In this document: positions 46,280-54,782 of the stretch, in pieces
Layout of the letters: every line of letters begins with the position of its first letter
Numbering within the stretch: position 1 is the first letter of the stretch
DNA from: Methylobacterium sp. J-068
GTDB lineage: Bacteria; Pseudomonadota; Alphaproteobacteria; Rhizobiales; Beijerinckiaceae
Assembly: GCF_022829445.1 (NCBI RefSeq)
Contig: NZ_JAKSXY010000078.1
Location: 1-64,000 of the forward strand
Direction of reading: 5' to 3'
DNA length: 64,000 nucleotides
Translations under genes and position numbers: made by a program
The notes under the pieces: model-generated
Database searches by the model: none
What the model was told of the DNA's origin: nothing
Seen by the model: only the letters and a program-made list of their open reading frames with translations

Positions 46280-47368
46280 ATGCGCCTGCCCAACTTCCAA
46301 ACGCTCGCCCGGCGGATGCCCGTCTGGACGGCCAGGGTCTCGCGGCCGTTTCTCGCGGGACTCGGCCTTCTCGCCGCCGCGCAAGCCGAGGCGCGGCCCT
46401 TCACGGACGCGGCCGGGCGCGTCGTCGAGGTGCCCGAGCGCCCGGCCCGCATCCTGGCCGCCGGGCCGCCGGCCTCCGTCCTGCTCTACACCCTCGCGCC
46501 CGACCGGATGGTGGGCTGGATCCGCGGCCCGACCCCGGAGGAGAAGCCCTACCTCGCCCCCGGGACGCGGGACCTGCCGGCCACCGGCCGTCTGACCGGG
46601 CGCGGCGGCAGCGCCAATGTCGAGGCGGTCCTGGGCCTCAAGCCGGATCTCATCGTCGATGTCGGCAGCACCGGGCCGACCTACGTCTCCCTCGCCGACC
46701 GGGTGCAGGCGCAGACCGGCATCCCCTACGTGCTCCTCGACGGGCATTTCGACCGGACGGCGGAGAGCTACCGCCGCCTCGGGGCGCTCATCGGGGCGCA
46801 AGGACCGGCCGCCGATCTGGCGAGCGCCGCCGAGGCCATCGTAGCGGAGGTGACGCGGGCCGTCGCCACGGTGCCGGACGAGCGCCGGCCGCGCGTCTAC
46901 TACGCCCGTGGGCCGAAGGGACTCGAGACCGGGCTCGGCGGCTCGATCAACGTCGAACTGCTCGACGTTCTCGGGGCTCGCAACGTCGCGGCCGGGGCCG
47001 GCCCCGGCGGCCTCGCCAACGTCTCGCCCGAGCAGGTCCTGGCCTGGAACCCGGATGTCATCATCACCCAGGATTCCGGTTTTCGAAGCGGGATCGCCGC
47101 CGATCCGCTCTGGTCGGGCCTGAAGGCCGTGCGCGAGGGCCGCGTCTACCAGGCGCCCGCTCTGCCCTTCGGCTGGTTCGACGCGCCCCCCGGCGCCAAC
47201 CGCCTGATCGGCATCCGCTGGCTCGCGAGCCTGCTCTACCCGGACCTGTTTCCGCGAGGGCTCGACGCCGCGACGCGGGATTTCTACCGGCGCTTCTACC
47301 ACGTCGACCTCGATGCCGCGCAGGTCGATGAACTCCTCTCGGACGCGACGCCCGGTCCCAAGCCGTGA
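46280..47368 (+). CDS. Periplasmic iron/siderophore-type ABC substrate-binding protein
   Basis: A 362-residue class III (FecB/BtuF-like) binding protein. A signal peptide covers about residues 1-40 (LLAAAQAEARP). The mature part starts FTDAAGRVVEVPERPARIL, the usual beginning of metal-chelate binding proteins, with LGLKPDLIVDVGS and YVLLDGHFDRTAE further on. I chose the ATG at 46280; other in-frame starts at 46247 and 46316 are possible. Permease and ATPase genes overlap downstream, so this is a complete importer. Substrate unknown: siderophore, heme, cobalamin or another metal chelate. No B12 box is visible upstream. Confidence 0.87.
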   Translation: MRLPNFQTLARRMPVWTARVSRPFLAGLGLLAAAQAEARPFTDAAGRVVEVPERPARILAAGPPASVLLYTLAPDRMVGWIRGPTPEEKPYLAPGTRDLPATGRLTGRGGSANVEAVLGLKPDLIVDVGSTGPTYVSLADRVQAQTGIPYVLLDGHFDRTAESYRRLGALIGAQGPAADLASAAEAIVAEVTRAVATVPDERRPRVYYARGPKGLETGLGGSINVELLDVLGARNVAAGAGPGGLANVSPEQVLAWNPDVIITQDSGFRSGIAADPLWSGLKAVREGRVYQAPALPFGWFDAPPGANRLIGIRWLASLLYPDLFPRGLDAATRDFYRRFYHVDLDAAQVDELLSDATPGPKP

Positions 47369-48420
47369 GCCCCGAGACCGAGGTCGTGTCCCGGTCCCGC
47401 CCGGGTCCGCGCGTCCGGAGGCTGCGGTCGGTCGTGCTGCCGGTCCTCGCCCTCCTCGCGCTCGTCGTGCTCGCGCTCGCCACCGGCCGCTTCGCCGTTC
47501 CCCTCGGCGACGTGTTTCGCATTCTCGCCGGGAAACTCCTCGGCCTGCCGGTCCATGCCGATCCGGCGATGCAGACCGTCATCCTCCAGGTCCGCCTGCC
47601 GCGCGTCGTCGCCGCGCTGGTGGTGGGCGCGGCCCTCGCGGCGGCCGGCGCGACCTATCAGGGCCTGTTCCGCAACCCGCTGGTCTCGCCGGACATCCTC
47701 GGCGTCTCGGCCGGCGCCAGCCTCGGGGCGGTGCTCGGTATCTTCCTGTCCCTGCCGGTGGCGGCGATCCAGGGCCTCGCCTTCGCCGGCGGGCTCGCCG
47801 CCGTGGCGGCGGTCTACGCCGTCGGCGCGGCGGTGCGGCGGCACGACCCGGTGCTGACCCTGGTGCTGGCCGGCGTCGCCATCGGGGCGGTGCTCGGCTC
47901 GGCCATCTCGCTCCTGAAGGTGCTGGCCGACCCCTACAACCAGCTTCCGGCCATCACCTACTGGCTCTTGGGCAGCCTCGCCTCGGCGAGCCTGAATGAC
48001 GTCGCCGCGATCCTGCCCGCGATCGGGATCGGCCTCGTGCCCCTGGTGCTGCTGCGCTGGCGCATGAACCTCATGAGCCTCGGCGAGGAGGAGGCCCGCG
48101 CCCTCGGCGTCGAGACGCGGACCCTGCGCCCGGTGCTGATCGCGGCCGCGACCCTGGTCACCGCCGCCTCGGTCTCGGTGACGGGGGTGATCGGCTGGAT
48201 CGGCCTCCTGGTGCCGCACGTGGCCCGGCTCCTGGTGGGGCCGGACTTCCGGCGCCTGCTGCCGGCCTCCCTGCTGCTCGGGGCCGGCTACCTGCTGGCC
48301 GTCGACCTCGTGGCCCGCACCCTCGCGCCGATCGAGGTGCCGCTCGGCATCCTCACCGCGCTGATCGGCGCGCCGTTCTTCCTCTGGCTGCTCGCCAGCG
48401 GGAAGCGGGGTTGGGCCTGA
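47365..48420 (+). CDS. FecCD-family ABC permease
   Basis: A 351-residue, ten-helix permease of the FecCD/BtuC family. The motif RLPRVVAALVVGAALAAAG lies near residues 77-95, then NPLVSPDILGVSAGA and the cytoplasmic loop GLLVPHVARLLVGPDFRRLL that docks the ATPase. The GTG start overlaps the preceding stop by four bases. A single permease gene implies a homodimer, as in BtuC. It completes the transporter with the flanking binding protein and ATPase. Confidence 0.92.
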   Translation: MSPETEVVSRSRPGPRVRRLRSVVLPVLALLALVVLALATGRFAVPLGDVFRILAGKLLGLPVHADPAMQTVILQVRLPRVVAALVVGAALAAAGATYQGLFRNPLVSPDILGVSAGASLGAVLGIFLSLPVAAIQGLAFAGGLAAVAAVYAVGAAVRRHDPVLTLVLAGVAIGAVLGSAISLLKVLADPYNQLPAITYWLLGSLASASLNDVAAILPAIGIGLVPLVLLRWRMNLMSLGEEEARALGVETRTLRPVLIAAATLVTAASVSVTGVIGWIGLLVPHVARLLVGPDFRRLLPASLLLGAGYLLAVDLVARTLAPIEVPLGILTALIGAPFFLWLLASGKRGWA

Positions 48421-49193
48421 TGCTCACCGTCACGGACCTCGCCTTCGGCTACGGCGCCCGGCCCATCGGCGCGGGCCTCGACCTCACCGTGGCGGCCGGC
48501 GAGGTTCTGTGCCTGCTGGGGCCCAACGGCGGCGGCAAGACCACGCTGTTCAAGACCCTGCTCGGCCTGCTCCCGCCGCTTGCCGGCGCGATCCGCCTCG
48601 ACGGCGCGGACGTGGCCCGCTGGTCCCGGCGCCGGCTGGCGGGGAGCCTCGGCTACGTGCCCCAGGCGCAGGGCGCGACCTTCCCGTTCCGGGTGTTCGA
48701 CGTGGTGCTGATGGGCCGCGCGAGCCGGCTCGGCCCCTTCGCGAGCCCCGGGCCGGCGGACCACGCCATCGCGGCCCGCGCCCTCGCGACCCTGGAGATC
48801 GGGCACCTCTCCGAGCGGACCTACACCGAGATCAGCGGCGGCGAGCGCCAGATGGTGCTGATCGCGCGGGCGCTGGCCGGCGAACCCCGGCTCCTCGTGA
48901 TGGACGAGCCCACCGCGAGCCTCGATTTCGGCAACCAGACCCGCGTGCTGGCCCAGGTCCGGCGCCTGTCGCGCGCCGGCATCGCCGTGGTTCTCTCGAC
49001 CCACGACCCCGGCCACGCCTTCCTCTGCGCCGACCGGGTGGCGCTGCTGCACGAGGGCCGGCTGCTGGCCCTCGGCACGCCGGCCGATACCATCACGCCC
49101 GAGACCCTCGCGCGGATCTACGGCGTCGCCGTCGCCGTGGTGCCCCTGCCGGGGCATCGCCATTCGGTCTGCGCGCCGCTGTTGCCCGAATAG
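48420..49193 (+). CDS. FecE/BtuD-family ABC ATPase
   Basis: A 257-residue ATPase. Walker A is GPNGGGKTTL near residue 34, the signature is ISGGERQMVLIARAL near 138, and Walker B is LLVMDEPTASLDFG near 157. I chose the ATG at 48420, which overlaps the permease stop (TGATG), over a TTG at 48411. It drives the importer formed with the two genes before it. A small thiamine-binding protein follows 121 bases later. Confidence 0.92.
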   Translation: MLTVTDLAFGYGARPIGAGLDLTVAAGEVLCLLGPNGGGKTTLFKTLLGLLPPLAGAIRLDGADVARWSRRRLAGSLGYVPQAQGATFPFRVFDVVLMGRASRLGPFASPGPADHAIAARALATLEIGHLSERTYTEISGGERQMVLIARALAGEPRLLVMDEPTASLDFGNQTRVLAQVRRLSRAGIAVVLSTHDPGHAFLCADRVALLHEGRLLALGTPADTITPETLARIYGVAVAVVPLPGHRHSVCAPLLPE

Positions 49194-49314
49194 GCTCGCG
49201 AAGCTCTGCCCCCGACGACCACGCCCCTGCGAGCCGAAAGCGGCGCGGCCTTCGATTTGACAAGCCACGGGTCCTGCCGGATCTCACGCCGGGTTCAACA
49301 CCGGGAGCAGCCCC

Positions 49315-49602
49315 ATGAAGGTCGTCGCGGATCTGTGCATCGTTCCGATGGGCGTCGGCCCCTCGGTCTCGCCCTACGTGCGGGAGATCAAGGCGATCAT
49401 CGACGCGAGCCCGCTCAACGCCGAGATGCACGCCAACGGCACCAACATCGAGGGCGAATTGAGCGAGATCTGCACGCTGATCGAGGCCTGCGAGGCGCGC
49501 CTCGCCGAGATCGGCGTGCAGCGCGTGTTCTTCACCATGGCGTTCTCGTCGCGGCGCGACAAGGAGCAGGCCATGGCCGATAAGCTCGCGGCGGTGTTGT
49601 AG
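49315..49602 (+). CDS. MTH1187/YqgV-family thiamine-binding protein
   Basis: A 95-residue protein of the UPF0045/MTH1187 family, whose structures show a ferredoxin-like fold that binds thiamine or hydroxymethylpyrimidine. It starts VVADLCIVPMGVGPSVSPYV and contains MHANGTNIEGEL, with the ligand residues. No signal peptide is visible, so it is cytoplasmic. No TPP riboswitch motif is visible upstream. It follows the ABC importer on the same strand and is preceded by an 80-base gap with no clear promoter, so co-transcription is possible. Confidence 0.85.
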   Translation: MKVVADLCIVPMGVGPSVSPYVREIKAIIDASPLNAEMHANGTNIEGELSEICTLIEACEARLAEIGVQRVFFTMAFSSRRDKEQAMADKLAAVL

Positions 49603-49640
49603 ATGGCGGCCGCCCGGGGTGAGCCGTCTGTTCCCCTCTC

Positions 49641-49716
49641 AGCGGGCGGTCCCGATCAACCGGCGCATCGATTCCTCCGGGATGGCGGATTCAGCCTTCG
49701 CTCGAGCGCCGCCCGC
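49641..49716 (-). repeat. Dispersed palindromic repeat, copy E
   Basis: On the minus strand it reads GCGGGCGGCGCTCGAGCGAA, then GGCTGAATCCGCCATCCCGG and AGGAATCGATGCGCCGGTTG, matching the second half of copy B with several changes. It lies between the convergent thiamine-binding protein and EamA genes. Confidence 0.75.
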
Positions 49717-49718
49717 AT

Positions 49719-50678
49719 TCAGATGTCCTGGCCCTGATAGACCTCGGGCGGAAGGCGTCGTCGCCGCCGACCAAAAGCCCAGAGGCGGCCGTCGATGGCT
49801 GCCAGTCCGCAACCGATCAACGCCATGCCGACCCAGTGCCGCGGATCGAGGCGTTCGCCGAGTACGACGGCACCCAGTAGGATGGCCGTGATCGGAATGA
49901 GAAAGGTGACGAGGAGAAGATTCGTCGCTCCCGCCGTTGCCAAGATGCGGAAGTACAAGACGTAGGCGAGCGCCGTCGACAAGGCCGCGATGCCCACGAT
50001 CGCCCCCCACGCCGGGGCACTGGGTACTGGCATGGTCCAGGGCCGATCCGCCACGAGGGCGAGGGGCAGAAGCAGGAGGGTGGATGCCGTGACCTGCCCT
50101 GCGGCCGTCGCGAGTGGCGGAACGCCCATCCGCTGGAAGCGCCGCCCGAAGATGCCGGCGCAGGCGTAGGACAGGGCGGCGCCCAGTATGGCGACCTGCG
50201 CCATGAGGTCGGCTCCGAGGCCCGCGAGTGCAGCTGGTCCGACCATCACGGCAACGCCCGTGAGGCCGACGAGCACGCCTGCGATCCGGTTACCGGTCAT
50301 CCGCTCGTCGGCGGTAAGCAGTTGGGCCGCGACGACGGTGAAGAGCGGCGTGGTCGCGTTCAGGATGGCGGCGAGCCCGGAGGCGATGTGGGTTTGACCC
50401 CATACGATCAGACAGAAGGGGACGGCGTTATTGAGCAGGCCCATGCCGAGAAAGGCGGTCCAGGCTCGGGCCTCACGCGGCATTTCAAGACCGGAGAGAA
50501 GGACGACGACGTTCAGGATCAGGGCGGCGAGCCCGACGCGTAGGGAGACGAGCGTGAACGGCGGCACTGCGTCGAGCGCCACCTGCGTGAAGAAGAACGA
50601 CCCGCCCCAGAGCACGGATAGGATGAGCAGCATCGCCCATTCAGGCGCGGACATCGTGCGGTTGATGGCAGGTAGCAT
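49719..50678 (-). CDS. EamA/DMT-family transporter
   Basis: A 319-residue, ten-helix permease of the drug/metabolite transporter superfamily, with two EamA repeats (residues 10-140 and 155-300). The first repeat begins WAMLLILSVLWGGSFFFTQV and the second LGAALSYACAGIFGRRFQ. I chose the ATG at 50678; the longer frame would add 33 polar residues. Codon use is less extreme than in neighbours, which may mean later acquisition. Substrate unknown, commonly amino acids or metabolites for export. Confidence 0.88.
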   Translation of the reverse strand: MLPAINRTMSAPEWAMLLILSVLWGGSFFFTQVALDAVPPFTLVSLRVGLAALILNVVVLLSGLEMPREARAWTAFLGMGLLNNAVPFCLIVWGQTHIASGLAAILNATTPLFTVVAAQLLTADERMTGNRIAGVLVGLTGVAVMVGPAALAGLGADLMAQVAILGAALSYACAGIFGRRFQRMGVPPLATAAGQVTASTLLLLPLALVADRPWTMPVPSAPAWGAIVGIAALSTALAYVLYFRILATAGATNLLLVTFLIPITAILLGAVVLGERLDPRHWVGMALIGCGLAAIDGRLWAFGRRRRRLPPEVYQGQDI

Positions 50679-50829
50679 GACGGATCTCTCGCTGGCTCGA
50701 CCCGTCCTATGATTTCGACTGGGGACATGCGTCCCGTTTCTTGCTTCCAAATCCTTCGGTTGGAAACCGCCCATCACCGGCGCCCGATTCCGTCAATGCA
50801 AGGTCCTGTCTCCTCGACCGGGACTGCCC

Positions 50830-52209
50830 TCAGGACACCACGCTCCAGGTCGTGCCGTCCTTGCCGTCCTTCACGGCGACGCCCATCCCCAGGAGTTCGT
50901 CGCGGACCCGGTCGGAGGCGGCCCAGTCCTTGGCGGCGCGGGCCGCGCGACGGGCCTCGATCAGCGCCTCGACGCGGGGCACGTCGATGCCTGCCGCCGC
51001 AATCGTGCCCTGGTCGCGGGCCGACTTGGTCTGGCCCAGGAGCCCGAGCAGGTTGGCGCCGGCCTTGAGCGCGGCCGGGTCGTCGAGGCGGTGTAGTTCG
51101 GAGAGTGCCGCCGCCGTGTTGAGGTCGTCCAGCAGCGGTTCGAGCACGGAGTCGGGCAGCGTCGGGGCAGGGGCCGCGTCGCCCACGAGCCCGTACCAGC
51201 GCTCGATCATCCGGGCCGCCTCCTCCAGGCCGCGCAGGGTCCAGTCGATGGGCTGGCGGTAATGGGTCTTGAGCATGGCCAGACGCGCGACCTCGCCCGG
51301 CCAGTCCTTCAGCACGTCGCGGATGGTGATGAAGTTGCCCAGCGACTTCGACATCTTCTCCCCCTCCACCTGGAGGAAGCCGTTGTGCAGCCAGACATTG
51401 GCCATCACGTCGGTGGAAAAGCAGCAGCGCGACTGCGCCACCTCGTTCTCGTGGTGGGGGAAGATGAGGTCGATGCCGCCCGCATGGATGTCGAAGCGCT
51501 CGCCGAGATGCTTCCACGACATCGCCGAGCATTCGATGTGCCAGCCGGGGCGCCCCGGCTCCGCGAGGCCGCAGGGCGAGGGCCAGGCGGGTTCGCCGGG
51601 CTTCGAGGGCTTCCACAGCACGAAGTCGAGGGGCGAACGCTTGTAGGGCGCGACCTCGACGCGGGCGCCGGCCTCCATCTCGTCGAGGGGGCGCTTCGAG
51701 AGCGCGCCGTAATCGGGCATCGCGGGTACGTCGAACAGCACGTGCCCCTCCGCCACGTAGGCGTGGCCCGTGCGCACCAGCCCCTCGATGATCGCGTGCA
51801 TCTCGCCGATGTGATCGGTGGCGCGCGGCTCGACGAAGCGCGGGCGCCCGCCCGCCACGTTCACGTCCTCGGGCATCAGCACGCCGAGTTCGCGGATGTC
51901 GGCGTGGAAGGCGCGCAGGGTGCCGTCGGTGAGTTCGCGGATCGAGATGCCGCGTTCGGCCGCGCGCGCGTTGATCTTGTCGTCCACGTCCGTGACGTTG
52001 CGGGCATAGGTGACGTGCGCCTCGCCGTATTGGTGGCGCAGCAGGCGAAACAGCAGGTCGAAGACGATGATCGGCCGGGCGTTGCCGATATGGGCCGCGT
52101 CGTAGACCGTGGGGCCGCAGGCATACATCCGCACGTGCGTCGGATCGATCGGCGTGAAGGCGGCCTTCTCGCGGGTCAGCGTGTTGTAGAGCCGCAACAT
52201 CGAGCCCAT
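50830..52209 (-). CDS. cysS: Cysteinyl-tRNA synthetase
   Basis: A 459-residue class I synthetase. HIGN is at residues 40-43 (AAHIGNAR), the normal form in CysRS, and KMSKS is exact at 285-289. The zinc ligands are visible: C31 in [10 protein letters not shown]227 in [10 protein letters not shown]252 and E256 in [11 protein letters not shown]. The start at 52209 follows GAGGAAAG and begins directly with the conserved [13 protein letters not shown]; the open frame extends 136 codons further without similarity. Confidence 0.96.
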   Translation of the reverse strand: MGSMLRLYNTLTREKAAFTPIDPTHVRMYACGPTVYDAAHIGNARPIIVFDLLFRLLRHQYGEAHVTYARNVTDVDDKINARAAERGISIRELTDGTLRAFHADIRELGVLMPEDVNVAGGRPRFVEPRATDHIGEMHAIIEGLVRTGHAYVAEGHVLFDVPAMPDYGALSKRPLDEMEAGARVEVAPYKRSPLDFVLWKPSKPGEPAWPSPCGLAEPGRPGWHIECSAMSWKHLGERFDIHAGGIDLIFPHHENEVAQSRCCFSTDVMANVWLHNGFLQVEGEKMSKSLGNFITIRDVLKDWPGEVARLAMLKTHYRQPIDWTLRGLEEAARMIERWYGLVGDAAPAPTLPDSVLEPLLDDLNTAAALSELHRLDDPAALKAGANLLGLLGQTKSARDQGTIAAAGIDVPRVEALIEARRAARAAKDWAASDRVRDELLGMGVAVKDGKDGTTWSVVS

Positions 52210-52521
52210 GAAACTTTCCTCAGCGTCCCGGGCGCCAACCGCGCGCGCCCATCCCGATCGGCCGCACGGCCTTGGTTTCCCGCGGCTTTTGCCGCGCCGC
52301 GCCCGGCGGCCCGCCACGTCTTCGCCGCCTTCCGTCCGGGCACCTGTTGCCCAGAGGCGACGGCCGGCCGGCCCGTCCTGCGCTACCCCAAAACGATGAG
52401 CAATTCGAGAACGACGCCGGGGCGCCTTTCCGCGAAAGCGTCCCATCGGGGAAAGGGTTTGTTTACCCGTTGCCCTGAGATTTTCGCCCCATACGCATCC
52501 GTCATCAGCAAGGTTCTGCCC
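52210..52521. other. Divergent intergenic region, nothing certain
   Basis: About 310 bases between cysS and the small exported protein. It is extremely GC-rich near cysS and less so after 52380, where an in-frame ATG (52396) could extend the exported protein by 42 residues. I see no clear promoter or repeat. Confidence 0.35.
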
Positions 52522-52863
52522 ATGCGCCGCGCGGCCGCCGAGATCGGCGCACTCCTTCTCTTCGCCCTGACCGCTCACGCCGCCCTGGCGGCGGGCGACG
52601 GCGAGGGGCCGGGTCAAGCGCCCGTCGCCGTCGAGAAGACCTTCCTGATCCCGCCGAGCGAGGGCTACGGCGTCGGCGACTGCCTGACCAACGGCGAGAG
52701 CGCCTGCGGCCAGGTGGTGGCCAATGCCTGGTGCGAGGCCCAGGGCTTCGCCTCGGCCGGCTCCTTCGGCGTCGCCGCCGCGGACGAGTACACGGGCGCG
52801 ATTCCCGAGGCTCCGGTGGTGAAGCCCGCCGAGCGCCCGATCCGCATCACCTGCCAGGATTGA
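52522..52863 (+). CDS. Small exported protein, conserved-looking
   Basis: A 113-residue exported protein. A signal peptide ends near residue 23 (AALAA). The mature part contains [15 protein letters not shown], followed by two more cysteines ([17 protein letters not shown]) and a final one (ITCQD). The spacing suggests two disulfides. I do not know the family. The start at 52522 fits the signal peptide; an upstream ATG at 52396 is in frame. It converges with creA. Confidence 0.65.
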   Translation: MRRAAAEIGALLLFALTAHAALAAGDGEGPGQAPVAVEKTFLIPPSEGYGVGDCLTNGESACGQVVANAWCEAQGFASAGSFGVAAADEYTGAIPEAPVVKPAERPIRITCQD

Positions 52864-52887
52864 GATCGGTCCGGATCGAGCCGCCCC

Positions 52888-52913
52888 GCGCCGTCCCGTT
52901 CGGGGAACGGCGC
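52888..52913. terminator. Possible bidirectional terminator
   Basis: GCGCCGT / ACGGCGC stem (52888-52894, 52907-52913) with an inner CCC/GGG pairing, located between two convergent genes. It lacks a T-run, so termination is inferred from place and strength. Confidence 0.45.
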
Positions 52914-52924
52914 GAGCGCGTCCC

Positions 52925-53443
52925 CTACTTTTCCATGAATGCGTCGCAGCGCTGGGGCGGCTCCGTGCCCCAGGGCATCAGCGGCACGGCCGAGGTCGAG
53001 TTCTTGGGTGAACCCTGGATCACCTTGTCCGAATAGACCATGTAGATCAGCGTGTTGCGCTTGGCGTCGCAGCCGCGCACGATCTGCATCGACTTGAAGA
53101 TCAACGAGCGGCGCTCGCTGAACACCACCGCGCCCTGCTTGAACTTCTCCTTGAACTGCACCGGCCCGACCTGACGGCAGGCGAGCGAGATGTCGGAGAC
53201 ATCCTCCGCGAGGCCGAGGGTGCCCTTGATGCCGCCCTTTTCCGGCTGCGTGTACCAGCAGGCGACGCCCGCCACCGCCGGATCGTCGATGCCGTAGACC
53301 ACCAGCTTGTCGTTGGGGGTCAGCGGCCGCCACACCGTCGACTTGTCGAAGATGCGGTCCGCATCGTCCGCCCGCGCGGCGTGCGGCGCGAGCCCCAGTC
53401 CCAACGCCAGCACGCAGCCTGTGAGACCCCGAAGCCACATCAT
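52925..53443 (-). CDS. CreA family periplasmic protein
   Basis: A 172-residue exported protein of the CreA family, widespread and of unknown function. A signal peptide ends near residue 25 (HAARA). Hallmarks include [16 protein letters not shown], the CRQVGPVQF segment, and [20 protein letters not shown]. The start is the first of two tandem ATGs (53441-53443 read on minus), with GAGGGG about 9 bases upstream. It is divergent from the DUF2865 gene. Confidence 0.9.
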   Translation of the reverse strand: MMWLRGLTGCVLALGLGLAPHAARADDADRIFDKSTVWRPLTPNDKLVVYGIDDPAVAGVACWYTQPEKGGIKGTLGLAEDVSDISLACRQVGPVQFKEKFKQGAVVFSERRSLIFKSMQIVRGCDAKRNTLIYMVYSDKVIQGSPKNSTSAVPLMPWGTEPPQRCDAFMEK

Positions 53444-53518
53444 CGTATCATTCCCCTCAGTTTGTTCCGGGCGCATGTGGGAAGGGTGTCGCCGCCGCGC
53501 GAGGGTCGCTAGTAAACT

Positions 53519-53566
53519 TCCGCTTCGCCCGTTCGTCTCCGCTTCGCCGAATCCCGCTTCGCCGAG
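53519..53566. repeat. Short CCGCTTCGCC direct repeat
   Basis: The unit CCGCTTCGCC occurs three times, near 53520, 53539 and 53554, between the divergent creA and DUF2865 genes. It may be a binding site array or slippage product. Confidence 0.5.
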
Positions 53567-53620
53567 TCTCCCCCACAGGGTCTCGCGCGGCGTCGTTCCA
53601 ACACCCATCGCAGTCAGGCC

Positions 53621-54640
53621 ATGCCGCTGATCCCTTTCCAGATCCGCACGCTCGTCCGGGTGCTCGCCGGGTCCCTGGCTGGTTCCCTCGCCGCGCTCGC
53701 CTTGGGCGGCGCCGCCGAGGCGCAGACCTCCGCCTGCCTGCGCTACCGCTCCGAGCTCGCCGGGCTCAGCGACGGCGCCAGCACGGCGCGGGCGCTGCAG
53801 AACGAGATCGGGCGCCTCAACGCCTATTACCGCACTCTCAATTGCGAGGGCGGCAAGTTCCTGTTCTTCGATTCGCGCCCGCCCCAGTGCGGCGCGGTGG
53901 AGCAGCGCATCCGCGCGCTCAATGCCGGCTACGGCGCCGAGAACGGCGAGGTCACGGCCGCGCGCCGGCGCCAGCTGACGGAGGCCATCGCCGCCGCCTG
54001 CACGGACCCGGCGAGCCGCAGCCTGATCCGGGCCGCCGACGGGGCGCCCGGCGAGCAGCGGGCGCGGGGCGGCGCGCAGGTGATCTGCGTGCGCACCTGC
54101 GACGGCGCCTACTTTCCGATGACCAACCTGCCCGACGGCCGCGAGGGCGCCGACGAGCTCTGCCAGGCCCTCTGCCCGGGCACCGAGGCCGCCGCCTACT
54201 CGATGCCCCACGGTGACGACGCCCTGAAGCACGCCGCCACCCTCAAGGGCAGCCGGGCCTACGTCTCGCTGGCCAACGCGTTCAAGTTCCGCACGAGCTT
54301 CACCCCGAACTGCTCCTGCAAGCGCGAGGGCCAGAGCTGGGCGCAGTCGCTGGTCAAGGCCGAGAGCATGCTGGTCCGGCACAAGGGCGACATCTTCGTG
54401 ACGCCGATGCAGGCCGAGGCCCTGTCGCGCCCGCCCAAGGTGCGCCTCACCCTGGTGGGCCGGGCGGACAAGACCGCTGCCGGGCTCGCCGCCGACGCGG
54501 CCTCCCGCAGCGGCGTGACCACCTCGGACGCGGCCACCGCGCCGGAGCCGGCCGCCGCCCCGACCGGGGAGGAGCGCCAGCCCGTACGGATCATCGCCCC
54601 CAACCTGTTCTCGACGACGACGCGCTCCGGCGCCCCCTGA
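53621..54640 (+). CDS. DUF2865 domain protein, exported
   Basis: A 339-residue exported protein of the DUF2865 family found in Hyphomicrobiales. A signal peptide ends near residue 35 (GAAEAQ). The mature part has an N-terminal helical region (ELAGLSDGASTARALQNE), followed by the conserved VICVRTCDGAYFPM and CQALCPGTEAAAYSMP, with paired cysteines, then NAFKFRTSFTPNCSCK. The last 70 residues are low complexity. Function unknown. Confidence 0.85.
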   Translation: MPLIPFQIRTLVRVLAGSLAGSLAALALGGAAEAQTSACLRYRSELAGLSDGASTARALQNEIGRLNAYYRTLNCEGGKFLFFDSRPPQCGAVEQRIRALNAGYGAENGEVTAARRRQLTEAIAAACTDPASRSLIRAADGAPGEQRARGGAQVICVRTCDGAYFPMTNLPDGREGADELCQALCPGTEAAAYSMPHGDDALKHAATLKGSRAYVSLANAFKFRTSFTPNCSCKREGQSWAQSLVKAESMLVRHKGDIFVTPMQAEALSRPPKVRLTLVGRADKTAAGLAADAASRSGVTTSDAATAPEPAAAPTGEERQPVRIIAPNLFSTTTRSGAP

Positions 54641-54782
54641 GCGGAAGCGAGCCCCGCGAGAGGGGCTCCCGGCGACATCCGGTTCCCCGGAACCGGAACC
54701 GGAGCGCGGAAATGGGGAAAACGGGAACCATCGCGCCCGCATTCTGTTCCGAAGGCCTCATCAACCATCGTGAGTGCCTTCG

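Noticed and set aside
49194..49314. TPP riboswitch upstream of the thiamine-binding protein
   Set aside because: I looked for the conserved CTGAGA and ACCTGATC-type elements and found none.
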